DNA of 11,716 nt, taken from assembly GCA_964353405.1 (NCBI GenBank), contig CAYGWJ010000391.1:1-11716 (forward strand), given 5' to 3'. A model generated the notes under the pieces. The model ran no database searches. It saw only the letters and a program-made list of their open reading frames with translations, and was not told where the DNA came from. Below are positions 1 to 6,998 of this stretch, one piece after another. Source of the DNA: JBGLNJ01 sp964353405. Its GTDB lineage: Bacteria > Chloroflexota > Anaerolineae > Fen-1058. The first letter of the stretch is position 1, and every line of letters starts with the position of its first letter. Position numbers and translations under genes: made by a program.

Positions 1-432
1 CTTGCGCGTGAGCGTGCGTTGTGTCCGCTCCTGCGGCGAAAGCAACAGATTGCGCGCCAGTTGCTGCGTAATCGTCGAGCCGCCTGAAAGCACCTCGCCT
101 CCGCGCAGATTGATCCACATCGCACGGAGAATCGCGTAAACATCCACGCCAGGGTTGGAATAAAAGTTGGCATCTTCGGTCGCAATCGTCGCCTGGCGGC
201 AGGCCAGCGGGATGTCGGCCAGCGGAATTGGCGTGTGCCGTCCCGTGTGCGGGTCGGAGATGGTGTAAAGCAATCGCCCATGCCGATCCAGAATCTTGGT
301 CGAAGGCGCAGACAAGTTCGACGTGAGAGCCGTAAGCTGCGGCAAGTCAACGAAAAGCCATGCGCGGATGGTGAGCGCCGCCCCCACGAGGAAAGCAATG
401 GCTAGAAGTGAAATCCAGATCTGCTTGCGCAT
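1..432 (-). CDS. Class A penicillin-binding protein (GT51 transglycosylase), N-terminal part, cut by window edge
   Basis: This protein would polymerise lipid II into glycan strands on the outer face of the membrane; family members also carry a C-terminal transpeptidase domain, which lies outside the window. The visible 144 residues begin MRKQIWISLL and show a single N-terminal membrane anchor (about residues 5-27). The GT51 motifs follow: ATEDANFYSNPGVD (83-97), with the expected catalytic glutamate at 86, and SGGSTITQQLARN (116-128). The Asn at 93 replaces the His of the common EDxxFxxHxG form; I recall this variant in PBP1C-like proteins of Chloroflexota. The reading frame is open to base 1. 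The start is the ATG at 430-432; the ribosome binding site before it is weak. It follows the stop of the secreted protein gene by 26 bases on the same strand, so it may be co-transcribed. PBP1A versus PBP1C cannot be decided here. Confidence 0.93.
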   Translation of the reverse strand, partial: MRKQIWISLLAIAFLVGAALTIRAWLFVDLPQLTALTSNLSAPSTKILDRHGRLLYTISDPHTGRHTPIPLADIPLACRQATIATEDANFYSNPGVDVYAILRAMWINLRGGEVLSGGSTITQQLARNLLLSPQERTQRTLTRK

Positions 433-458
433 GTTTTCAGATCTCAAACATCTTCACC

Positions 459-3080
459 CTACCGTAAAGACATGGACTGAAGGGATGTGACGGCGCCACA
501 CCAGAACGTGTGAGTCTTAGTGCCGGAATAGTATTGGGTTCCATCAGCCGATCCACCACAGGCCGAAACATGCCAAGAATATGTGCCAACTGGGAAGGCG
601 CCATAGTAGTTTAGCCCTGACGAATAACACTTTTGGCCAATGCCACTGCCATACACCTCATAGCACAACTGGCCACCGGTGTTGTTTTGTACGTACACTG
701 TGGCGAGCAGCACGACTTGGACTGACTGGACATTGCTCCAGCCGCTATCTCCATAGGAATTGCTCGCCTTGACGCGATAATAGTACGTCCCGGCCGCCTT
801 GCCGGTGGCCGACCAGGACAAGCCAGAGCCAGGGCCATATACCACCACTGGGCTGGAAAAAGCTGCGTCGGTGGCCTCTTGCAGCGTATACGTATCAGCC
901 AAATACGCCGCATTCCAGCTCACAGTGTAACCCACACTGCCACTGGGATTGCTAATCGCATTCAGCGTGGGTGTGTCGGGAATGGGCGGCCAACGTTTCA
1001 TGACGATGGGCAGGTATATGCTGCTGCCGGGTCCAGCCAGAGCGAAGGGCGAAAAATCGTTAATGTTTTGGACTTGCACATACTGAGCGTCGCCAGCGCC
1101 GCCACGAATGTAGGGGCCGGGCTCCTCTGTCCAGCTACCGCCATAGTGCAAGACCATCAGGTTATCTAGAACTTGCCCGTTGCGTTCGGCCTCGCTCAAG
1201 TAAAAGCGCACGGTGGCCGCAAGTGCTGCGGCCGGCGCAATGTCAAAGCAGCGTTTCACGCCCATGGTGCGTCCGGCACAGAACTGGTTGCCGGAGACAG
1301 TGACAATGACATTTGCTTCAGGCTGCAAGGGTTTGACCTGATCTGCAGTCACGTTGGCTGCGCCGGAGGCCGTAATGTCCACGCCATAGTATTTGGTCAG
1401 AGTGCCAGCCAGGTTGGTGACGCGCAAGAAGTTGGTCGGGCTGCTCCCGGCCACACTTTGCGTTTGCTTCAGCGTGCCGTTGTTAGTCAGCGTCCCTTCA
1501 ACCGTCAGTTTGCGGCTGGTCAAGTCCAACACAGCTCCGGTGTTGATGGTCAAGCCATTGGCCGCGGCATCACCGCTAGAGATGACGGGAGCGCGGGCCA
1601 CATTGGGGATCACCACATCGTCGGTAGAGGTTGGCACACCGGAAGGCGTCCAGTTGCCGGCGATGTGCCAGTCGCTGCTAATGCTGCCATTCCAGGTCTT
1701 GCCGGAAAAGCTCACGGTAAAGCCGTTAGGCAACGTCCCGCTTTGGGAATCTGGATTCGTCACCACCACGTTCCACTGACCGGCGGCGGCGCCTGTCAGA
1801 TCAAAGTCGCACGTGATTTGAGATGAGCTGACCACGACTACATTAGTGGCGTTGATGTCCGATTGGCCCGACCTGGTCAGCTTGACCGTCGCTCCCGCCT
1901 GGAAATTGCTGCCGGCCAGGTTGGTGATGTGAACCGTGCCGTTGTCGTTCCCGCTAGTGGGTGTGATGCTGGTCAACGTTGCAGCAGCAGCTCCAGCCGG
2001 CCAACCTATATCCTTGAAAATGCCAAGTGTGATAGGGCCGGGGTTATGAATTGCTTCCCCGTCGGCAAGAGAAGGCGTCATCAGCGCATTTGAGGTGTTG
2101 TCAAAGATTGTGTCCAGGTGAGCATAACTGGAACCTGGCTCCCAAGGGGAAGGCGCATACAACTTGACGTGGCTACCACCGTTAGCGGCCTTGGCATTAG
2201 CGCCGTTAAAGTACACGCCGCCACTCGTGAGCTGAGCCCCCAGGGCCACAGAGGGATTATGAAACAGAGACTCGTTGAGAAGGCTTTGAGGGGAGCTATT
2301 CTCCGCAAAGCGGTCATAGATCATGGGATTATATGGAGGATTGTTTCCGTATCCCCAACAGCCCTGGCCGAGACCGCCGCAATACAAGGTGTAGCCTGCT
2401 ACGTCCACCCACATAGAGCCAATAAAACCTAATCCATGACTCAATTCGTGCAGCACCACGCTGACAAAGTCCATCTTCATGCCGGGGTTTCCGTCAGTGC
2501 CAAAGTACCAATCAAAGGTGCTGCTGAAATTGGCCTTTATTTCGGCAGTGGCGCCATTCAAGTCGCTGTTGGCGAGCGCGTTGGCGAGCGCCACCGGATA
2601 CCAGACGCCAGCCGTAACGTTCTGATAAATAGCCGTCGGCCCGGCCGAACCGAGGACATCGGGTGGCAAATCTGACCGCCAACAGGCGTCCACCACAATG
2701 GTTGTGCTGGCGTTCAATTGTGACGCCCAGATACCGACGGCGTAACTAAAGGCATCCTTGGCGGGTTGCGACCAGGCGCTAATACTGCCCGTACAACTGG
2801 AAGGATTCCAGTTGACGCTAAAGTTGGCTGACTGGATGCTCCACGCGGCTCGTTCAGGAGGGGCCACGTGGTAGGGATTGTATCTATTATCGCGGCGCAA
2901 AACCACCTCTCTCCCTGGCATGAATGGCACACCCTGAGGTGAGGCAATGCTCGCGCCCGTTCGTTCGCGCAATGGTTCGACAGGAGCGGGAGGCTGCGGC
3001 GGTCCCGAAACGGCTTGTCCAGCCGGGGCCAGCGTTGACAAGATAAAAACGACAGTAACAAGGAAATTGCGCGTTTTCAT
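459..3080 (-). CDS. Secreted multidomain metallopeptidase-like protein (HExxH, IPT/TIG, fibronectin III)
   Basis: An 873-residue exported protein, probably a surface or extracellular peptidase. A signal peptide covers residues 1-23 (basic MKTR, hydrophobic core, likely cleavage after GQA). The putative catalytic region (about 85-360) has VVLHELSHGLGFIGS (208-222), a zinc-binding HExxH followed by GxxG instead of the GxxH/D of metzincins. A later SSYAHLD (317-323) may supply the third metal ligand, which is my inference. An IPT/TIG-like domain follows (about 368-457), then a beta-rich stretch beginning KTWNGSISSDW (461-685), then IYLPIVMK (688-695), then a fibronectin III-like domain (about 700-790), then a small Cys-containing C-terminal module (793-873). 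The start is ATG 3078-3080 with GGAGG at 3088-3092. A well-formed promoter lies at 3196-3224. No membrane anchor is evident at the C-terminus. Peptidase activity is likely but unproven; the substrate is unknown. Confidence 0.9.
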   Translation of the reverse strand: MKTRNFLVTVVFILSTLAPAGQAVSGPPQPPAPVEPLRERTGASIASPQGVPFMPGREVVLRRDNRYNPYHVAPPERAAWSIQSANFSVNWNPSSCTGSISAWSQPAKDAFSYAVGIWASQLNASTTIVVDACWRSDLPPDVLGSAGPTAIYQNVTAGVWYPVALANALANSDLNGATAEIKANFSSTFDWYFGTDGNPGMKMDFVSVVLHELSHGLGFIGSMWVDVAGYTLYCGGLGQGCWGYGNNPPYNPMIYDRFAENSSPQSLLNESLFHNPSVALGAQLTSGGVYFNGANAKAANGGSHVKLYAPSPWEPGSSYAHLDTIFDNTSNALMTPSLADGEAIHNPGPITLGIFKDIGWPAGAAAATLTSITPTSGNDNGTVHITNLAGSNFQAGATVKLTRSGQSDINATNVVVVSSSQITCDFDLTGAAAGQWNVVVTNPDSQSGTLPNGFTVSFSGKTWNGSISSDWHIAGNWTPSGVPTSTDDVVIPNVARAPVISSGDAAANGLTINTGAVLDLTSRKLTVEGTLTNNGTLKQTQSVAGSSPTNFLRVTNLAGTLTKYYGVDITASGAANVTADQVKPLQPEANVIVTVSGNQFCAGRTMGVKRCFDIAPAAALAATVRFYLSEAERNGQVLDNLMVLHYGGSWTEEPGPYIRGGAGDAQYVQVQNINDFSPFALAGPGSSIYLPIVMKRWPPIPDTPTLNAISNPSGSVGYTVSWNAAYLADTYTLQEATDAAFSSPVVVYGPGSGLSWSATGKAAGTYYYRVKASNSYGDSGWSNVQSVQVVLLATVYVQNNTGGQLCYEVYGSGIGQKCYSSGLNYYGAFPVGTYSWHVSACGGSADGTQYYSGTKTHTFWCGAVTSLQSMSLR

Positions 3081-3189
3081 GGTTGAGCCTCCATTGTGGA
3101 TATGTTCAGTGGTGGAACAAGTGTCAGCTCCGTGGAAACGGAGAATGTGCTGGCAAAGCCAGACTGGGCGAGGCGGTCACGGACAGCCA
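3081..3189 (-). promoter_or_regulatory. Structured 5' leader of the secreted protein gene
   Basis: If transcription starts about seven bases past the -10 box at 3196-3201, the mRNA leader is roughly 109 bases long. It contains two small perfect hairpins: 3150-3162 (5-bp stem, 3-base loop) and 3128-3143 (6-bp stem CTCCGT/ACGGAG, 4-base loop). The ribosome binding site GGAGG (3088-3092) lies about 36 bases further on and is not in either stem. I do not recognise a known riboswitch class. The hairpins may stabilise the message or hold a regulatory fold. Confidence 0.4.
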
Positions 3190-3195
3190 GCTAAA

Positions 3196-3224
3196 AGTAT
3201 AAGCCCGATTGAACAACCTGACAA
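3196..3224 (-). promoter_or_regulatory. Sigma-70-type promoter for the secreted protein gene
   Basis: Read on the minus strand there is TTGTCA (3219-3224), a 17-base spacer, and TATACT (3196-3201). Each box matches the housekeeping consensus at 5 of 6 positions. It points toward the gene starting at 3080 and is divergent from the promoter at 3289-3317, with about 64 bases between the two -35 boxes. Confidence 0.65.
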
Positions 3225-3288
3225 GTCGGCCCCCACCCAAGGCAGCCTCTGTTCGCCCATTTCGCGCCGCAAACGGGCAGAGTGCAAG

Positions 3289-3317
3289 TTGCCGCTTTGG
3301 GCCAATGGGCGTAGAAT
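3289..3317 (+). promoter_or_regulatory. Sigma-70-type promoter for the ATP-cone kinase gene
   Basis: TTGCCG (3289-3294), a 17-base spacer and TAGAAT (3312-3317) stand about 30 bases before the start codon at 3349. The resulting leader would be only about 25 bases, just enough for the ribosome binding site. The same TAGAAT -10 form appears in the putative promoter of the Roadblock gene. Confidence 0.6.
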
Positions 3318-3336
3318 CTAAAATGAATGTTCAGAG

Positions 3337-3345
3337 GGAGAGGTG
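3337..3345 (+). promoter_or_regulatory. Ribosome binding site fixing the kinase start at 3349
   Basis: The bases GGAGAGGTG lie directly before ATC-ATG. The AGGTGATC part matches the anti-Shine-Dalgarno complement and ends next to the ATG at 3349. An in-frame GTG at 3343 is inside this site and is therefore unlikely to be the start. Confidence 0.65.
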
Positions 3346-3348
3346 ATC

Positions 3349-4698
3349 ATGGCTAGACGATTCACCCAGGTCGTCAAGCGCACCGGCGCGATCGTGCCGT
3401 TCACGCCAGAGCGCATCACAAACGCGATCTACCGCGCGGCGGTGGCGGTGGGCGGCCACGACCGCAAGATCGCCGAAGGACTCACCGAGCAGGTCATCAC
3501 ACTGATGGAACAGCAAATGCCGCCTGATCATGTCCCGACCGTCGAAGAGATTCAGGACCGGGTCGAAAAAGTGCTCATCGAGAACGGGCACGCCAAAGTT
3601 GCCAAGCATTACATCCTCTACCGCGACGAGCGCGCCCGCGCTCGCCAGGCCAAAGCGGCGCTTGCGGCCAGGCCGTCGGGGAATATCCCGTGGCGCAAAA
3701 TCTGGTACGTGCTCGACTGGGCCGTGGAGCATGGGCTTTACAGCGTGGAGGCGCTCAACGCGCGACTCGCACGCGGCGAGTTTCCCGACATCGTGCGTGA
3801 ATCGGACGCGGCTTATGAGCAGGACCTGGAAAACGCGGCGGAACTCGTCATGGCGCGGCGCGACCAGGTCAAGATCGTCATCATCGCCGGGCCTTCGTCT
3901 TCTGGCAAAACGACGACGACGATCAAGCTGGGCATGCGGCTCGAGCACATCGGGCTCAAGCTCGTCGCGCTCAACGTGGACAATTACTTTTTCGACCTGG
4001 CATTGCATCCCAGGGACGAGTATGGCGATTACGACTTTGAGACGCCGCAGGCACTCGACCTGGAACTCATCAATGAGCACCTGGTCAAGCTCATCGCCGG
4101 TCAAGAGATTCAGATGCCGCAGTACGATTTCAAGATCGGCGCGCGGCGACCGACGACCACGCCGATGCGCCTGGCAGAAAACGAGATCATTTTGATTGAC
4201 AGCCTGCACGGGCTGTTCCCCGGCATGATGAGCGCCATCTCCGACGAGCGCAAGTTCAGGCTCTACATCGAGACGCTCATCCAGATCAAAGGCCAGGACG
4301 GCAACTATGTCCGGTGGACCGATCTGCGCCTGATGCGCCGGATGCTGCGCGACGCCGCCCACCGCTCCTACGATCCGCAGCGGACGCTGGAGCACTGGCA
4401 CTATGTCCGCTCCAGCGAATTGCGCCACATCATTCCCTATATCAATACGACCGATTACATCGTCAACGGCGCGCTGCCCTACGAGCTGCCCGTCTTCCGG
4501 CCCAGGCTGATAGATCAGTTCGCCCGATGGTCATCTCTGTACGACAATGACCCTCAGCGCGAGGACGCTATGATCCGCGCCAAGCGGGTGTACGCTCTCT
4601 TGCAGACCATCACACCTGTCACCGAGGACGCGGAGCGGGCTATCCCGCCCACGTCGCATCTGCGCGAGTTCATCGGCGGGAGTGTTTACAAGTATTGA
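3349..4698 (+). CDS. ATP-cone domain fused to a uridine kinase-like P-loop kinase
   Basis: A 449-residue cytoplasmic protein. Residues 1-95 match the ATP-cone fold known from NrdR and ribonucleotide reductases: VVKRTGAIVPFTPERITNAI near the start and HYILYRDERARAR at the end. A linker (about 112-170) leads to a kinase of the uridine kinase/phosphoribulokinase group: Walker A GPSSSGKT (181-188), the substrate-side segment LNVDNYFFD (208-216), DFETPQALDLELI (229-241), LIDSLHGLFPG (282-292) and IVNGALPYELPVF (371-383). Uridine kinase-like proteins of this long type more often carry a TGS-like N-terminus; here an ATP-cone stands in its place. The likely reaction is ATP-dependent phosphorylation of a nucleoside or related small molecule, with the ATP-cone sensing adenine nucleotides; the substrate is not known. 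The start is ATG 3349. No clear terminator follows, and heptad repeats begin at the stop codon. Confidence 0.9.
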   Translation: MARRFTQVVKRTGAIVPFTPERITNAIYRAAVAVGGHDRKIAEGLTEQVITLMEQQMPPDHVPTVEEIQDRVEKVLIENGHAKVAKHYILYRDERARARQAKAALAARPSGNIPWRKIWYVLDWAVEHGLYSVEALNARLARGEFPDIVRESDAAYEQDLENAAELVMARRDQVKIVIIAGPSSSGKTTTTIKLGMRLEHIGLKLVALNVDNYFFDLALHPRDEYGDYDFETPQALDLELINEHLVKLIAGQEIQMPQYDFKIGARRPTTTPMRLAENEIILIDSLHGLFPGMMSAISDERKFRLYIETLIQIKGQDGNYVRWTDLRLMRRMLRDAAHRSYDPQRTLEHWHYVRSSELRHIIPYINTTDYIVNGALPYELPVFRPRLIDQFARWSSLYDNDPQREDAMIRAKRVYALLQTITPVTEDAERAIPPTSHLREFIGGSVYKY

Positions 4699-4724
4699 GT
4701 GTCGAGTCTCGAATGCCGAATTTG
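4697..4724 (+). repeat. Degenerate 7-base tandem repeat, four units
   Basis: Four successive heptads, each starting GAG or GAA (first unit GAGTGTC, 4697-4703), begin inside the TGA stop codon of the kinase gene (4696-4698). The later units diverge. The same GAGTGTN unit occurs in the larger array at 6908-6979. Confidence 0.5.
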
Positions 4725-4759
4725 CTGACATCACCTGTTTCAGCACGTCAGGTTGACAT

Positions 4760-4791
4760 TGCGCGTGTCATCGTGAACGCGCACGTGTTCA
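4760..4791 (+). promoter_or_regulatory. Overlapping inverted repeats, candidate regulator sites upstream of the histidine kinase gene
   Basis: TGCGCGT (4760-4766) and ACGCGCA (4777-4783) form a perfect 7-bp inverted repeat with a 10-base gap, so the half-site centres are 17 bases apart. A second, overlapping inverted repeat is TGAAC (4774-4778) with GTTCA (4787-4791). Both lie just upstream of the TATAAT at 4801, where a -35 box would be expected. No matching regulator is recognised. Confidence 0.35.
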
Positions 4792-4800
4792 AATTTCGAC

Positions 4801-4806
4801 TATAAT
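4801..4806 (+). promoter_or_regulatory. -10 box of the kinase/response-regulator promoter
   Basis: A perfect TATAAT lies 42 bases before the start codon at 4849. No recognisable -35 box exists at 15 to 19 bases upstream, nor an extended -10 TG. A TTGACA at 4753-4758 is too far away (42-base gap). Together with the inverted repeats at 4760-4791 this suggests an activator-dependent promoter, which is an inference. Confidence 0.5.
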
Positions 4807-4830
4807 TGCCTTGTCTCCAGCTCTCCCGTG

Positions 4831-4836
4831 AAGGAG
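4831..4836 (+). promoter_or_regulatory. Ribosome binding site for the histidine kinase gene
   Basis: AAGGAG is followed by 12 bases and then ATG at 4849. The upstream in-frame GTG at 4828 abuts this site, so the ATG, which places the receiver domain at the very N-terminus, is the better start. The spacing is a little long. Confidence 0.5.
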
Positions 4837-4848
4837 TGCAGCGCGCCA

Positions 4849-6936
4849 ATGAGCAACGAAAACATCCTGGTCGTAGACGACGAAGTCCGCATCAACAGTT
4901 TCATTCGCGAATTGCTCGCCAACGCCGGCTACCGCGCCGAAGCCGCCATCAGCGGCGAGGAAGCGCTGGCGATCCTGGGCGGCAGCACACCCCAGTCTGA
5001 CAAAGCGTTCGATCTCGTCTTGCTCGACATTATGCTGCCAGGCATTGACGGATATCAAGTCTGCCACGCCATCAAGCAGGACCCGGCCATCAAGGACACT
5101 TCGATCATCATGCTCACCGCGATGGGCAAGGTGGGCGACCGGACACGCGGACTGGAACTGGGCGCGGATGATTACATCCCCAAGCCATTCGACAACCGAG
5201 AGCTGCTCGCGCGCGTCGAAGCCGTTTTGCGCGTGCGCCGCGCCGAGCAGCAGACACGCCGCCGCAACCGTTTACTGGCCGCGCTCAACGCTGTGGCAGA
5301 GACAGTGGGGCGCGCCATTGAATTGCCCGACGTGCTCAACACCGCGCTCGACCAGGTACTCCGCGCGCTGGACATGGACGCGGGCGCCATCACGTTGACC
5401 AGCCTCACCGGCGCGCAGACCGTCGCGGCCAAACGCTGGGACGCCTTTGATCTAACCACGGGAGTCGAGACAGTTGAACAGGTGGCGCGCAACGGACGTC
5501 CACTCTTGACCTCACTCACTACCGGCAGTGTGCAGCGCGATGCGGCCTGTGTGCCGTTGCGCAGCCGCGACCGAGTCATCGGCACGTTGCTTGTGGCCGG
5601 CGGGCGCAACGTGGACGCTGCCGCGCTCGAACTGCTGGCGGCGATCGGACATCAGGTGGGCGCGGCTGTGGAACGCGCGCGGCTGTACGAAGCTGCACAG
5701 ACTCGCAGCGAAGACCTGGCCGTGCTCAACGACATCACCCGCGCCATCACGTCTACGCTTGACCTGGAAACCGTGTTGACTGTTTCGATGCGCGGCATCC
5801 GTGACTTTTTACACATCGAGACCGGCTCGCTCGCGCTCGTGGACCCCAGATCGGGCCAGGTTATGTTCCGCAAAACGCTGGGCCATGACCAGGGCGCGAA
5901 CATAGACTATACGCTTCAGCCAGGGCAGGGCCTGGTCGAGCACGTCGTCCGAGAGCGCGAGCCGATTTTGGTCAATGACGCTCAGGCCGACCCCCTGTTT
6001 TCGACGATGATGGATCGCCGCAGCGGACTGGTCACGCGCTCGGTGCTGTGCGTGCCGGTCGTCGTCAAAGGCAGAGCCATCGGCGCGATTGAAGCTATCA
6101 ACAAAATCGGCGGGCCGTTCACCAACGACGACTTGGAGACGCTGTCATTCCTGGCAGCGTCGGTGGGCGTGGCCGTGGAGAACGCGCGCCTCTATGGCGA
6201 GTTGGCGCAATCGAAGAGAGATTTGGAGCTTTCACAAGCGCAGCTCGTCCAGGCGGAAAAGCTAGCCGCCACCGGACGGCTGGCCGCTTCGATGGCGCAC
6301 GAAATCAACAACCCACTGCAAGCGATTCACAATTGCCTGCATCTCGTGCTCAATCGCCCGTTGACAGACGAGAAAAAAATGAATTACCTGAACATGGCCC
6401 AGGAAGAGGTCGAGCGGCTCAGCGCCATCGTCGCGCGCACGCTGGACTTTTATCGCCCGTCCAGCGGCCGCGTGACCCGGACGCAAGTCAACGATCTGGT
6501 CGAATCAGTACTGGCGCTGGCCGGAAAGAAACTGCAACACAGCCATGTGCAAGTCCATCGCAAGCTGGCCGCCGACTTGCCGCCACTCTTGGCAGTAACC
6601 GATCAACTGACGCAGGTGCTCCTCAATCTTGTCATCAATGCGGCGGAAGCCATGCCGCAGGGCGGTGCGTTGACCATCACCACTGCGCGTGATGACGATT
6701 GGATTGACGTAAGTTTGAGCGACACGGGGCCCGGCCTCACGCCTGAGGAAGCCAGCAAAATCTTTGAGCCGTTCTATACGACCAAAGCAACCGGCACCGG
6801 GCTGGGCCTGGCTATCAGCTATGGCATCATCGAGCGGCACGGCGGGCGCATCACCGTGACGAGTGAGCCAGGCCACGGCGCAACGTTCACCGTGCGATTG
6901 CCTGTTAGAGCGCAGAGTGTGGAGAATGGAGCCTAG
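4849..6936 (+). CDS. Receiver-GAF-GAF-histidine kinase (NtrB-like transmitter)
   Basis: A 695-residue soluble signalling kinase with no membrane segment. Residues 3-130 form a receiver: acidic pair D10/D11, phosphoacceptor D60 in LLDIMLPG, T90 and K112 in YIPKPF. Two GAF domains follow (about 158-280, weaker, and 305-448, typical, ending VGVAVENARLYGEL). The transmitter has H484 in the H-box SMAHEINNPLQAI, an N-box with LNLVINAAEA (592-601), the G1 box DTGPGL (625-630), an F-box EPFYTT, and a G2 box TGTGLGLA (648-655). The domain order makes it a sensor whose kinase may be set by a partner phosphorylating its own receiver, by a GAF ligand, or both. The response regulator gene 62 bases downstream is the likely partner. 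The last residues are encoded within heptad repeats. The signal is unknown. Confidence 0.95.
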   Translation: MSNENILVVDDEVRINSFIRELLANAGYRAEAAISGEEALAILGGSTPQSDKAFDLVLLDIMLPGIDGYQVCHAIKQDPAIKDTSIIMLTAMGKVGDRTRGLELGADDYIPKPFDNRELLARVEAVLRVRRAEQQTRRRNRLLAALNAVAETVGRAIELPDVLNTALDQVLRALDMDAGAITLTSLTGAQTVAAKRWDAFDLTTGVETVEQVARNGRPLLTSLTTGSVQRDAACVPLRSRDRVIGTLLVAGGRNVDAAALELLAAIGHQVGAAVERARLYEAAQTRSEDLAVLNDITRAITSTLDLETVLTVSMRGIRDFLHIETGSLALVDPRSGQVMFRKTLGHDQGANIDYTLQPGQGLVEHVVREREPILVNDAQADPLFSTMMDRRSGLVTRSVLCVPVVVKGRAIGAIEAINKIGGPFTNDDLETLSFLAASVGVAVENARLYGELAQSKRDLELSQAQLVQAEKLAATGRLAASMAHEINNPLQAIHNCLHLVLNRPLTDEKKMNYLNMAQEEVERLSAIVARTLDFYRPSSGRVTRTQVNDLVESVLALAGKKLQHSHVQVHRKLAADLPPLLAVTDQLTQVLLNLVINAAEAMPQGGALTITTARDDDWIDVSLSDTGPGLTPEEASKIFEPFYTTKATGTGLGLAISYGIIERHGGRITVTSEPGHGATFTVRLPVRAQSVENGA

Positions 6937-6979
6937 AGAGTAGAACGCCCAATCGCTTTACGCTCTACACTCAACACTC
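6908..6979. repeat. Two converging heptad arrays forming an imperfect hairpin between kinase and regulator genes
   Basis: On the plus strand six heptads starting GAG or GAA run from 6908 to 6949 (for example GAGTGTG at 6915-6921). On the minus strand a matching array runs from 6979 back to 6952, with units GAGTGTT and GAGTGTA. The two arrays therefore face each other. They pair at 6914-6924 with 6970-6980 (10 of 11 bases) and at 6940-6944 with 6964-6968. The left array overlaps the 3' end and TAG stop of the kinase gene. No U-tract follows, so this is not a standard terminator; it could tune the kinase-to-regulator ratio. Confidence 0.5.
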
Positions 6980-6998
6980 TTAATCTTATGGAGGCAAC

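Noticed and set aside
3128..3200. Plus-strand stretch with a GGAA-looped hairpin and GGCAAAGCC resembling parts of a cyclic-di-GMP-I riboswitch
   Set aside because: The conserved bulge segments and second helix of that riboswitch are missing, and the plus-strand promoter lies downstream of it.
3255..3278. 8-base near-perfect inverted repeat (GCCCATTT with AAACGGGC)
   Set aside because: It lies between the two divergent promoters, has one mismatch and no T-run; not a terminator, and too weak alone to call an operator.
3331..4428. Long minus-strand open frame opposite the ATP-cone kinase
   Set aside because: Antisense to a well-supported gene, Arg/Asp/His-rich translation typical of a shadow frame, no ribosome binding site.
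4753..4758. TTGACA as a -35 box for the histidine kinase gene
   Set aside because: The gap to TATAAT at 4801 is 42 bases, far outside the usual 16-18.
4774..4791. TGAAC/GTTCA as a LexA box
   Set aside because: The 8-base gap between half-sites does not fit the 4-base gap of GAAC-GTTC LexA boxes, and the genes are not SOS-like.
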